A stretch of DNA of 7,757 nucleotides from an uncultured Bacteroidales bacterium (lineage in GTDB: Bacteria; Bacteroidota; Bacteroidia; Bacteroidales; ML635J-15), in assembly GCA_905233405.1 (NCBI GenBank), contig CAJOEG010000059.1, forward strand, positions 1 to 7,757, in the 5' to 3' direction. The notes beneath the pieces are model-generated. The model searched no databases, was not told where the DNA came from, and saw only the letters and a list, made by a program, of their open reading frames with translations. Below, one piece after another: positions 1 through 7,133 of this stretch. The position numbers and the translations under genes were made by a program. How positions within the stretch are numbered: the first letter of the stretch is position 1; every line of letters begins with the position of its first letter.

Positions 1-128
1 AGAAAAACGGTCGTAAGGAAGCCATTGCAAAACTTACCGAATACTCAAATATGTGGGGACAAAAGGTTGTTGACAAGGCTTGGAAACTCGGTGATTTCCT
101 CTGGACAAAATATGATGAGAAATTCTAG
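1..128 (+). CDS. C69-family dipeptidase, C-terminal fragment (5' end outside window)
   Basis: An open frame enters from the left edge (first full codon at base 3) and ends at TAG 126-128, giving 41 residues. The tail is rich in Lys and aromatic residues (KAWKLGDFLWTKYDEKF). It resembles the C-terminal helix of Bacteroidota dipeptidases of peptidase family C69 (U34, PepD-like), which hydrolyse dipeptides and are often exported. The catalytic N-terminal cysteine lies outside the window, so activity cannot be judged. Independent support comes from the right edge of the window, where a longer fragment with clearer C69 features has an alignable C-terminus: NG-x4-A-x-KL near the start, then K-x-WK, two aromatic residues and a final Phe. 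The following gene starts 3 bases after the stop, which suggests co-transcription. The family call rests on a short tail and is moderate; the reading frame itself is secure because it is uninterrupted and tightly abuts the next gene. Confidence 0.55.
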   Translation, partial: KNGRKEAIAKLTEYSNMWGQKVVDKAWKLGDFLWTKYDEKF

Positions 129-131
129 TTA

Positions 132-1580
132 ATGCCACTGATTTACAAACATATATTAACACTTATAACTATTACGCTACCGATTGTTGCTGTTTTCGGA
201 CAAAACGATTTCACAGTTTCGTTGAAAAAGAATCTCAGCAACTACAATCCGCAGTACATCGAAGCCAAAATTTCGTCACCAGTCGGCAACGAACACCTTT
301 ACCCCAAGGTCATTATTTCAGAAGAGCCTTACACTCTGACACAGAACGCAATATCTTACTATGATGCAATATCGTCATTACCAGAGGAAACAAAAATGTC
401 GATGTTAAAGGCGTACTCCGAAATAGCCTACGCAGCCGAAAAATCAGGACTAGCCTCCTACCCCGACGAACTACTATGGCTACCGTTTGCGATTTCAGCA
501 TTCGGCAAGGAATACGAACTTGACGGCAACTGCGGTGTGTGGGGACTGCAATACCTATATGCAATAAAATACGGTGTAGAAATAAGCGAATGCACCGAAG
601 GCCGCCACGACATTATGCAATCGACACCAGCAGCAATTCGCCAGTTGCAATATCTGCACGACAAGTTCGGCAAATGGGACGAAGCTTTGGCCGCTTATCT
701 TTTCGGCTCGTCGAACCTAAAGCGTATGCAAGTACAAAACAAGCCTTTAAACGAAATTTACACATCGCTAGACCCATACGGCAAGAACATTTTCGACATC
801 TGGTGTGCTATGATTTCGTGGGCAGAAAACTACAGAAACTGCAAAATCGAAGTCAAGGCTATAGAACAGCAATACGACACCATACGCATTAGCGACCGCA
901 TTCATATCGAGCAGATTTCCAAGGTAATGGACATAAGTCTGAACGAACTGAAATCACTTAATTCGACCTTCCATTGCGAAGTAATTGACGGACGGCACAC
1001 TGCAGTGACATTCAAGCTGCCCACTGGCAAAAAAGACGATTTTGCAAGGCTTCACGACAGCATTGTCAAGTACAACGACACCATTTATTTCCCGCCACCA
1101 AAGCCACCCGTAGAACCGAAAAACTACGTTGTAGAAGGCAACGGCGAGAAAATCATCTACACAATACAAAGTGGCGATTATCTTGGCAAGATTGCGCAGA
1201 AATTCGGTGTGAAAGTCAGCGACATACAGGCATGGAACGGACTGAGCGGAACAAACATAACCGCAGGCAAAACACTTGTCATCTGGACGGGCAAGAAGCC
1301 AACATCGACTAGCCAGACAACCCAGCCAAAGGCAACCACGGCTACACAACAAAAAACAGCGACACAATCAAGTACAAGCAGTTCCAACTCTACTGCAACA
1401 TTCAATGCCAAGGACTACACATTGGTGGAAACTTACACTGTAAAATCTGGCGACAACCCGTACAACATCGCCAAGCGATATAGTTGGGCAACTGCTGACG
1501 AAATCCTGAAATGGAACAACATCTCAGACCCGTCGAAACTGCAAATCGGACAGAAACTGAAGATTTATAAGAAGAAATAA
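132..1580 (+). CDS. Exported LysM protein with degenerate GH23 (MltD-like) lytic transglycosylase domain
   Basis: The 482-residue product begins with a signal peptide (hydrophobic residues about 8-22, cleavage probably before Q24). Residues about 95-235 have the layout of an MltD/Slt-type GH23 domain: ELLWLPFAISAFGKE at 113-127, GVWGLQYLYAIKYG at 135-148, then R158, D160, S164-T165-AA and KWDEALAAY at 181-189. The family's P-x-x-E-S-x-F catalytic glutamate is Ile121 here (codon ATT 492-494). The Gln of GLWQ aligns with Gly138, and the Asn of the AYN motif is Leu190. The fold therefore seems kept and the chemistry lost. A weak LysM-like unit follows at about 249-298, then two clear LysM domains at about 340-386 and 431-478, joined by a Thr/Ser/Gln-rich linker (387-425). 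LysM domains bind the glycan backbone of peptidoglycan, so a periplasmic peptidoglycan-binding or scaffold role is inferred. The start 3 bases after the upstream stop gives a full signal peptide. No SD site is evident. Confidence 0.9.
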   Translation: MPLIYKHILTLITITLPIVAVFGQNDFTVSLKKNLSNYNPQYIEAKISSPVGNEHLYPKVIISEEPYTLTQNAISYYDAISSLPEETKMSMLKAYSEIAYAAEKSGLASYPDELLWLPFAISAFGKEYELDGNCGVWGLQYLYAIKYGVEISECTEGRHDIMQSTPAAIRQLQYLHDKFGKWDEALAAYLFGSSNLKRMQVQNKPLNEIYTSLDPYGKNIFDIWCAMISWAENYRNCKIEVKAIEQQYDTIRISDRIHIEQISKVMDISLNELKSLNSTFHCEVIDGRHTAVTFKLPTGKKDDFARLHDSIVKYNDTIYFPPPKPPVEPKNYVVEGNGEKIIYTIQSGDYLGKIAQKFGVKVSDIQAWNGLSGTNITAGKTLVIWTGKKPTSTSQTTQPKATTATQQKTATQSSTSSSNSTATFNAKDYTLVETYTVKSGDNPYNIAKRYSWATADEILKWNNISDPSKLQIGQKLKIYKKK

Positions 1581-1581
1581 A

Positions 1582-2766
1582 CTATTCCTCGCAATACCTA
1601 TAATACATTTCGGCGGCTTCACGCGACTTGCCCGTGGCTGCCCTGCGCCAGTAAAAGCAAGCCTTCTCGTAGGATGCCTGATAGTAGCGGCACATTCCCA
1701 TAAGGTAATTTAGACGGGCATCATCGGGTGTGATGTCGAGTGCCATAGAGAAATCGTATGCCGCCAAATCCCACATTTCGTAACCGTAATAAATCTCTCC
1801 ACGCATAACAAAATACTCGGGATTGGACGAATTATGCTCTATAATCTGCGAAATCTCCACAAGCGCATCATCCTTATTTTCAGACGACAATGCCAGACGA
1901 GAATCCATAAACAAAGCCTTCTCGCTATCGGGGAAACATTGCAAATAGCGACCTGTATATCGACGTGCTTCCAAATATTTCTTCTGATTCATGCAAACTT
2001 CTGCAAAATCAAGCAGATTTTCTGCATTGTAACTGTCGGCTGCAAGAAGCAACTTGCCTGTCTCGTAGGCTGATGCATAATTCCCCGATGCCTTTTCAAT
2101 ATTGAAACGCAAAGCGACAACTTCTACATCCTTTGAATTTATGCTTTCAAGATATTTTGCAGCCTGTGCATACTTCTCCATACCATAATACGCCTTGGCA
2201 TACAAATAGTTGCGTTTCCAAGACTTGATATTTGCTCCATCAAGAATTTCGATTGCATAATCATAATTTCCACACGAAATATTGTATTCTGCATCGGCAA
2301 AAGTCTCGTCCGACTTGGAATAACGTGGTGTTTCCCAGAAGTCGCGCCACTCCTGAGTGCGATTTATGTTCTCGAACTCCTTGCATCTGATTATCTGCGA
2401 ATATGACTTTGCGGCCTTACCTGCCAAATGTTTGCCTAAATATTCCACCGATTCCTCGGCAAAGCCCATTCCTGCATAAATTCTTGCCATACGGAACTGA
2501 GCCTCTGACGGATTTGTACTTTCCAACTTACGGCATACATCAAGCGCCTGCGAATAATCCTCAGTAGCAATCAATTGGTCGGCAAGACACACGGAAAACT
2601 CCACAACATCCACGTGACTTTCCCATATCGCCATTGCCGAATCGGTTTCGCCGTGCAGAACAAAGTTCTGCGCACGGAAATAATCGCGCTGCAAGTCGTC
2701 AATCTGCGCATTACAGCAGACTGCAAGCAAAAGCATAAGGGCAATATATGAAATTCGGTTCTGCAT
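1582..2766 (-). CDS. Periplasmic tetratricopeptide-repeat (TPR) protein
   Basis: The 394-residue product has a signal peptide (hydrophobic residues 6-17) with likely cleavage CNA|Q at 20/21. The rest is almost wholly helical repeats of TPR character. Clear units include YSQALDVCRKLESTNPSEAQ (71-90), GNYDYAIEILDGA (166-178), the helix pair around EKYAQAAKYLESI (197-209), KKYLEARRYTGRYLQCFPD (262-280) and a strong C-terminal pair with MWDLAAYDFSMALDITPDDA (331-350) followed by YEKACFYWRRAATGKSREA (366-384). TPR arrays bind protein partners; no enzymatic domain is visible. Its ATG shares one base with the TGA of the T9SS cargo gene upstream (TGATG), the usual sign of translational coupling, so the partner may be that cargo or its export machinery (inference). 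Its stop lies one base from the stop of the convergent LysM gene. A cysteine pair (17-18) hints at a lipoprotein, but the residue before Cys17 is Val, which fits a lipobox poorly. Confidence 0.88.
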   Translation of the reverse strand: MQNRISYIALMLLLAVCCNAQIDDLQRDYFRAQNFVLHGETDSAMAIWESHVDVVEFSVCLADQLIATEDYSQALDVCRKLESTNPSEAQFRMARIYAGMGFAEESVEYLGKHLAGKAAKSYSQIIRCKEFENINRTQEWRDFWETPRYSKSDETFADAEYNISCGNYDYAIEILDGANIKSWKRNYLYAKAYYGMEKYAQAAKYLESINSKDVEVVALRFNIEKASGNYASAYETGKLLLAADSYNAENLLDFAEVCMNQKKYLEARRYTGRYLQCFPDSEKALFMDSRLALSSENKDDALVEISQIIEHNSSNPEYFVMRGEIYYGYEMWDLAAYDFSMALDITPDDARLNYLMGMCRYYQASYEKACFYWRRAATGKSREAAEMYYRYCEE

Positions 2767-5417
2767 CAGTCGTGATTTTGGTTAACATCCTTCTCGCGGA
2801 AAACGTGTATAAAACCTTTCAGATGACGGGCTTCCAAACCAGTCAGCCTTTGTTCGTAAACCTCGCATACATAGAAATATACGCCCGGCACGACGTATTT
2901 GCCAGTCTTCTTGTTGCGACCATCCCACATAATGTCGGGGTCGTTGGTCTCGAACATCACCTCACCCCAACGGTCAAGGATTGTCATATCAACCTTCTCG
3001 ACAAACTTGTATTCGCCAATAGGATGGTAATAGTCGTTGATGCCGTCGCCATTGGGCGAGAAAACGTTGGGCAGATTGTAGTATGAGCATTCGTCAACGC
3101 ACGACACAACCGAATTTTCGCTGACATTTCCGTATGGGTCGGTCGCATTAATGTAGTAGCATCCAGCCATTCCATCGGTAGGATAATGCCTATATTCAGT
3201 CGCATCTGCACCAAATGACGAAAGAACTTGATATTCACCGTCCAAGAATGGCGTAAAATACAAGGTATAAGTTTCAACATCGTAATTGCAGGAATCTGGC
3301 ATCGACCAGCGAACAAGGTTGTAGGCTGAATCGCATACGGATGTCACTGAAATTTCTGGTTTACAAGGAGCTATGGTATCGACAGACAACTTGCACACCT
3401 GCTGCGACAAGTTTTCCAACGGCTCGGGATAGCCTGGAAGCGAATAGCGTCCGTACGACTTCACATAGTAGCAATATTCGTGACCGACAGTCGCATTATC
3501 GTCAATGATAGACTTTTCCTCCGTAGTTCCAATCAACAAGTAGGTATCCGAAACCGTATCGTACCTATAGTATTCGTATTGGTAGTTAGTCCACGGCACA
3601 TTGTTCCTGAGCCTTACCTTTACCGCCGACTCCTGCTGTACAAGGTCAATGAACACCGACGATGCAAAGCTCGGAGAACCAATCAGGAAACGCTCGCCAT
3701 CGGCATTGCTGTAAAATTCTATCTTATAAGTAAACGGATGGTCGATAGTATTGATATTCAAATCATTGTACTCGGTGTTATCAATGCCGTCAATCACAGC
3801 AATCTGCTGGAAGTTTTCACCTAGGAATCCTGTCGAACGGTACAGCACATATTGGAACGGACCAACTGCACCATTTAGTTCCGACTCGTCGGGCTTAACC
3901 CAAGCCACATGAATGCTTCCTGTCGCTCGGTCGGTAGCGGTAACGCTCACATTTGTCATAGTCGGGAGCCCCTTTGCCAACGAAGCACAAACCTCATCGG
4001 AAGCATAACCTTCTGCTCCATCGGGAAATACGGCACAAACCATATAGCAGTACTCGTGTCCCTGTGCAATGTCGCGGTCGATATAAAGCGAAGTTTCACG
4101 GCCTTGAACGTATGCAATTTTCTCGTAGCCAGTCGAAGCAGGAACGCCAGTCTGGCAGAAAGCGTGAACGAATCCCGACGGCTGAATCTTGCGATAAATG
4201 TTGTAGCCTACAACATTTTCGCACATCGACTGCGACCACGACAAAGTTATGTCCTGCACCGACGGCATTGCCTGCAAGTTGTCAACGGCAGGTCCAACGA
4301 TTGTTATGTAGATGCTTTTCAAATCGACAAGATTGACAATTCTATTCTTGTCCTGCGCCTTGATATTCAAGATATAAGGTTGTTTTCTGACCACATCGCA
4401 ACTTGTAACCCACTCGAAAGTTCCCTTTGCATAACCGGCTTGCACAATAGTCTGCTCGAAATGAGCAGGAGCATTATCGCTAGCCACAAATGGCGCACCG
4501 TAGGCCGAAAGTATTATTGTGTCATTGTTTGCATCTCGTGCTTCAACACTGAACTTCAACCAAGTGCCAGCCTCGATGCAGATGCTGTCGTGACCGCCAT
4601 AGACGGTGTCGAGCGCTATAAGGTCAATCTGCGGAATAGTATTTCCACTGTCGTAAACCTCAATCTGCATATCGCGGATAATCTCGCCAATCTTCACACC
4701 GTCGCGCCATTCCTCAATGAGCATAGCCACATTGTAAACACCAACCATAATCGGCGTATTCCAAATAAGGTCGCCAGTAATCTCGTCAACCTTTATGTAG
4801 TTTGAAGCGGCTGGATATGAATAATTCGGAATTGGCGCACCGTTTTCCTCACGGCAAGGCGTAATCTTGTATGCAAGGCTATCACCGTCGGGGTCGTAGG
4901 CTCCAGGATTGTGAACGAACAACTGTCCCACAGCAGCCTTATCCACAGGCGGTTGCGTAAGTACCGGCGTGCTATTAAGTCCCAACGTCGGCTCGATTAT
5001 CATCGTGGTGGAAATCGCGAAAAGCGTATTTACCGAATTGGGTATATTGGTGACATTGGCGTTTCGGTTGGGGTCTTCCACCGTAATGTTGAAAATGCCC
5101 GGACCACCGTAAGTATGCTGCCCCACATACTTGTTGCGCTTGTAGTAGTCAGGAAGCATAATCTCCTCGCATCGCGGAAGCGTAGAGGTTGTGTTGTCGC
5201 CCCAAGCGATGTCGAGTTCGGGACGGTCGGCAGTCCAGCCAGGGCCTGTAGCCGTGTAGGTTATTACAGTCACCTCGAAGGTCAATGCCGAAATCTGCCT
5301 GTATGTTATCTCCCCCGCCCTATTGTGCGTAGCAAAGGCGCGTGTATGAAACAGCAATGTCGCAGCGAACAAAGCCGCCACGACAAGCAGAAATCGGTAA
5401 TAACCCCTGAACGACAT
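2766..5417 (-). CDS. T9SS type B sorting-domain protein (gliding-motility-associated C-terminal domain) with fibronectin III-like modules
   Basis: The 883-residue product has a signal peptide (hydrophobic 9-22, cleavage probably AFA|THNRAGE at 29/30). The N-terminal region (30-255) matches the conserved head of Bacteroidota 'gliding motility-associated' large proteins: HNRAGEITYRQI (31-42), VGQLFVHNPGAYDPDGDSLAYK (starting at 163), and GDLIWNTPIMVGVYNVAML (215-233) before an IRDMQIEV segment. Residues about 260-375 form another beta-sandwich-like stretch. Four fibronectin-III-like modules follow (about 378-480, 484-590, 592-678, 684-778); two share a GHEYCY motif (453-458, 645-650). The C-terminus (about 783-873) is a type B T9SS sorting domain: NVFSPNGDGINDYY at 784-797, ILDRWGEVMFE at 813-823, WDG 831-833, PGVYFY 844-849. 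Such proteins cross the outer membrane through the T9SS and stay on the surface or are released. Adhesion or surface structure is a likely role; the ligand is unknown. It lies 5 bases after the UspA-like gene and overlaps the TPR gene by one base. Confidence 0.93.
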   Translation of the reverse strand: MSFRGYYRFLLVVAALFAATLLFHTRAFATHNRAGEITYRQISALTFEVTVITYTATGPGWTADRPELDIAWGDNTTSTLPRCEEIMLPDYYKRNKYVGQHTYGGPGIFNITVEDPNRNANVTNIPNSVNTLFAISTTMIIEPTLGLNSTPVLTQPPVDKAAVGQLFVHNPGAYDPDGDSLAYKITPCREENGAPIPNYSYPAASNYIKVDEITGDLIWNTPIMVGVYNVAMLIEEWRDGVKIGEIIRDMQIEVYDSGNTIPQIDLIALDTVYGGHDSICIEAGTWLKFSVEARDANNDTIILSAYGAPFVASDNAPAHFEQTIVQAGYAKGTFEWVTSCDVVRKQPYILNIKAQDKNRIVNLVDLKSIYITIVGPAVDNLQAMPSVQDITLSWSQSMCENVVGYNIYRKIQPSGFVHAFCQTGVPASTGYEKIAYVQGRETSLYIDRDIAQGHEYCYMVCAVFPDGAEGYASDEVCASLAKGLPTMTNVSVTATDRATGSIHVAWVKPDESELNGAVGPFQYVLYRSTGFLGENFQQIAVIDGIDNTEYNDLNINTIDHPFTYKIEFYSNADGERFLIGSPSFASSVFIDLVQQESAVKVRLRNNVPWTNYQYEYYRYDTVSDTYLLIGTTEEKSIIDDNATVGHEYCYYVKSYGRYSLPGYPEPLENLSQQVCKLSVDTIAPCKPEISVTSVCDSAYNLVRWSMPDSCNYDVETYTLYFTPFLDGEYQVLSSFGADATEYRHYPTDGMAGCYYINATDPYGNVSENSVVSCVDECSYYNLPNVFSPNGDGINDYYHPIGEYKFVEKVDMTILDRWGEVMFETNDPDIMWDGRNKKTGKYVVPGVYFYVCEVYEQRLTGLEARHLKGFIHVFREKDVNQNHD

Positions 5418-5422
5418 GTTTC

Positions 5423-6223
5423 CTAGTAGTTAAAACCACCAAGTTTCACAATGTCGGTACGTGGATTTACGCACATAACAGGAATTTTCTTGCTAAGTTC
5501 GATATTCCTCGGATGCTTGATGCTTGTGAAAGCCTTCTTGTAGTTTTCCGACATATATAGCACCAAGTCGGGCGAAACACCGCGCATATAGTCGTAGATG
5601 TTGTCATAGAAGTCATCCTCAGGAACACCCTCGACGTCAAATTCAATCGCATTGTCGGCAAAAAGCGAAGTTGCAAATGCAAGGTTGCTGTTGATGTCGG
5701 CCTGACGGCTCTCGCTGTTGGTCTTAGGATATACCACATATACGTGACTCTCGAAAATAAGGTTCAAGTACTTAGCCCAAATGAACTTAGCACGCGACTT
5801 CTTGTCACCGTCAATCGGAATACAAATGCGGTCGTACTCACCGAATGCCAACGGACTCTGTACCAGCACAAAAGGAACCTTTACGAACTTCTGTATCAGT
5901 TTTACCTGCTTCTCGATGGTCTTGATTCCGTGTACGCCCATAACAGCAAGATACGCATTCTGTTCAATGCCGTATTCGTGGATTACATCGAATGGAGAAC
6001 CTTTCTTCACAACGGTAGTAACCTTATCATAACCAGTATCTTTCTTGAACTTTTCAGCAACTTTTTCAAGTTCTGCCTGCCACTCGTCTATCATCTTGTC
6101 GGAGTCGGCGACATAAAGGATATGAATAGGAAGCTTCTCGAACTTGGCTATTTCGTAAGCGTGATTAAGAGCAAAATTTGCCTCATTACTAAACTCGTAA
6201 GGCACTAAAACACATCTTTCCAT
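5423..6223 (-). CDS. Universal stress protein (UspA family), tandem-domain, nucleotide-binding motif degenerate
   Basis: The 266-residue product has no signal peptide and is cytoplasmic. Two Usp domains lie in tandem. The first (1-122) shows CVLVPYEFSNEANFALNHA at 4-22, IHILYVAD 33-40, and LAVMGVHG followed by the VPFVLVQ strand (116-122). The second (about 131-253) starts RICIPIDGD and ends with KKIPVMCVNP (245-254). This is the usual size for a two-domain Usp. ATP-binding members carry G-x2-G-x9-G-(S/T). Here G96 and G99 are present but the later pair is L109-I110, and the second domain lacks the glycine motif altogether. A non-ATP-binding, UspA-like type is therefore inferred. Glu10 also replaces the common early Asp of the first strand, whereas domain two keeps Asp138. 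It is the first gene of a minus-strand operon, with a Bacteroidota-type promoter upstream and the T9SS cargo gene 5 bases downstream. Confidence 0.9.
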   Translation of the reverse strand: MERCVLVPYEFSNEANFALNHAYEIAKFEKLPIHILYVADSDKMIDEWQAELEKVAEKFKKDTGYDKVTTVVKKGSPFDVIHEYGIEQNAYLAVMGVHGIKTIEKQVKLIQKFVKVPFVLVQSPLAFGEYDRICIPIDGDKKSRAKFIWAKYLNLIFESHVYVVYPKTNSESRQADINSNLAFATSLFADNAIEFDVEGVPEDDFYDNIYDYMRGVSPDLVLYMSENYKKAFTSIKHPRNIELSKKIPVMCVNPRTDIVKLGGFNY

Positions 6224-6261
6224 AAAACTTTCTGTTTACAAAATAAATATATGATTCGGGA

Positions 6262-6269
6262 CAAAGATA
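6262..6269 (-). promoter_or_regulatory. Bacteroidota-type -7 box upstream of the UspA-like gene
   Basis: Read on the minus strand this is TATCTTTG, a full match to the Bacteroidota -7 consensus TAnnTTTG. It would start transcription at roughly 6255, about 30 bases before the ATG. The -33 element is weak: no clean TTTG at the expected 19-21 base spacing, only GGTG around 6290-6293. A TTTG at 6279-6282 is too close. The leader is A/T-rich (AGAAAGTTTTATG), normal for this phylum. This would be the main promoter for the Usp, T9SS cargo and TPR genes. Confidence 0.6.
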
Positions 6270-6300
6270 ATGTTTTTTCAAATTGTATACACCTATAAAT

Positions 6301-6338
6301 AATAAAAAATAATCCTGCCCGGAAAACCGAACAGGATT
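6301..6338 (-). terminator. Rho-independent terminator of the six-helix membrane protein gene
   Basis: On the minus strand, AATCCTGTTCGG pairs with CCGGGCAGGATT around a TTTT loop. This makes a continuous 12-bp RNA stem that includes two adjacent U-G pairs. It is followed by ATTTTTTATT as the U-tract. The stop codon at 6363-6365 lies 24 bases before the stem. On the plus strand the two wobble positions become C-A mismatches and no T-tract follows, so the element is directional. It separates this gene from the promoter of the Usp operon. Confidence 0.87.
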
Positions 6339-6362
6339 AACGTTATGAAAATAAACAAACAC

Positions 6363-6977
6363 TTATTCAGCTACTTCTGCATTCTTAATCTGCAACCAAC
6401 CGATAATCATCATAATCAGAACTGCCATACTAGCAATAGAAGCTATCATTTTAACTACTGGTATTATAGCAAAAACAGATGCTACAAGACTAATTATCAT
6501 AGCAATAAAAATAAGGTTTGCACCCTTGCGGCCAGGGAAAGTTTCTGATTTTTTGAGTTTTACATAACCAATGAAATTAAATATTATAGCAATAATGCCT
6601 ACAATTGCCAATGCAACCGTCATAAAACCAGAACCAGCAAGACTACCTGACATAAGTATCAAATATGGCAAGAATCCGCACAAAGTTGTAATGAAAGTCA
6701 ATATTGCAGCAACACGCAACTTCTTTACTGCTGCGGTATCATTTGCATCAACAGCCTTTGCCAATGCACTTAAACCTATTATGAAATAGATATAGCATGC
6801 AGCAGTAAGTACCGGAATAACAATAAGATACCATGGCAAAGAACCAGAAAGCATTGACATTGCTATAGCATCCAAGCAAAATGCGGTAATAGCAGATCCA
6901 ACAATACCAAGAACTGCAAAGGCAATAACGCCATAAAAACATTTAGTCGCAGCTGACTTATAAGCTAACTTATCCAT
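6363..6977 (-). CDS. Six-helix integral membrane protein of unknown function
   Basis: I do not recognise a named family. The 204-residue product has six hydrophobic segments (about 14-36, 48-72, 88-110, 116-139, 153-172, 176-196) and very short loops. Helices 2, 4 and 6 end in a related pattern: FIIGLSALAKA (65-75), FNFIGYVKLKKSE (133-145), MIIGWLQIKNAE (190-201). This suggests three copies of a two-helix unit. There is no N-terminal signal peptide distinct from helix 1, and no catalytic motif is visible. The cytoplasmic-looking loops (ANDTAAVKKLR 78-88, ETFPGRKGA 145-153) are charged. Nearly every other acidic or basic residue is outside the helices, which argues against a proton-coupled transporter. 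The ATG has a GAGG at 6987-6990, 9 bases upstream, as a plausible SD. A promoter at 7039-7069 and a terminator at 6301-6338 make it a single-gene transcript. It is visibly more AT-rich than its neighbours. Confidence 0.85.
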   Translation of the reverse strand: MDKLAYKSAATKCFYGVIAFAVLGIVGSAITAFCLDAIAMSMLSGSLPWYLIVIPVLTAACYIYFIIGLSALAKAVDANDTAAVKKLRVAAILTFITTLCGFLPYLILMSGSLAGSGFMTVALAIVGIIAIIFNFIGYVKLKKSETFPGRKGANLIFIAMIISLVASVFAIIPVVKMIASIASMAVLIMMIIGWLQIKNAEVAE

Positions 6978-7038
6978 AAAATTTTTCCTCGGTTATATCC
7001 CATCGAGCCATCGGTTTTTAACAATTAAACATTTAACG

Positions 7039-7069
7039 CAAAATTAACAATATATAAACATATCCTCAA
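7039..7069 (-). promoter_or_regulatory. Bacteroidota-type promoter of the membrane protein gene
   Basis: On the minus strand TAATTTTG (7039-7046) fits the -7 consensus TAnnTTTG. A TTG (7067-7069) lies 20 bases upstream as the -33 element, preceded directly by TTTG (7070-7073). Spacing and both boxes fit the phylum's housekeeping sigma pattern. The predicted start near 7031 leaves a leader of about 54 bases containing CGATGG twice (6999-7013 region) and the GAGG near the ATG. Confidence 0.65.
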
Positions 7070-7133
7070 CAAATATCTGAAATTTTACTAACAGGCTGTT
7101 GATAATTGTTAATAGCAGCAAATCATCCTTGTC

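Noticed and set aside
954..1367. Minus-strand open frame (137 codons) inside the LysM gene
   Set aside because: Cys/Phe/Trp-rich product is the reverse of the LysM and Thr/Gln-linker codons; the forward frame has clear domains.
2704..2766. Lipoprotein signal in the TPR protein (Cys17/Cys18)
   Set aside because: The residue before Cys17 is Val, which fits a lipobox poorly; a type I site CNA|Q follows at once and is typical for this phylum.
3909..4805. Long plus-strand open frame (298 codons) within the T9SS cargo gene
   Set aside because: It lies wholly antisense to a well-supported gene. Its product is rich in Asn, Cys, Arg and Ser with no domain, signal or family resemblance, and it lacks a promoter or neighbour that would justify it.
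4911..5426. Plus-strand open frame (171 codons) antisense to the cargo N-terminus
   Set aside because: Arg/His-rich shadow of the signal peptide and head domain coding sequence; no recognisable motif.
6279..6282. TTTG as the -33 element for the Usp operon promoter
   Set aside because: It is only 9 bases from the -7 box, whereas about 19-21 bases is expected.
6345..6548. Small plus-strand frame (67 codons) starting beside the terminator
   Set aside because: Asn/His/Tyr-rich antisense reading of the membrane protein's last helices; no promoter or homology.
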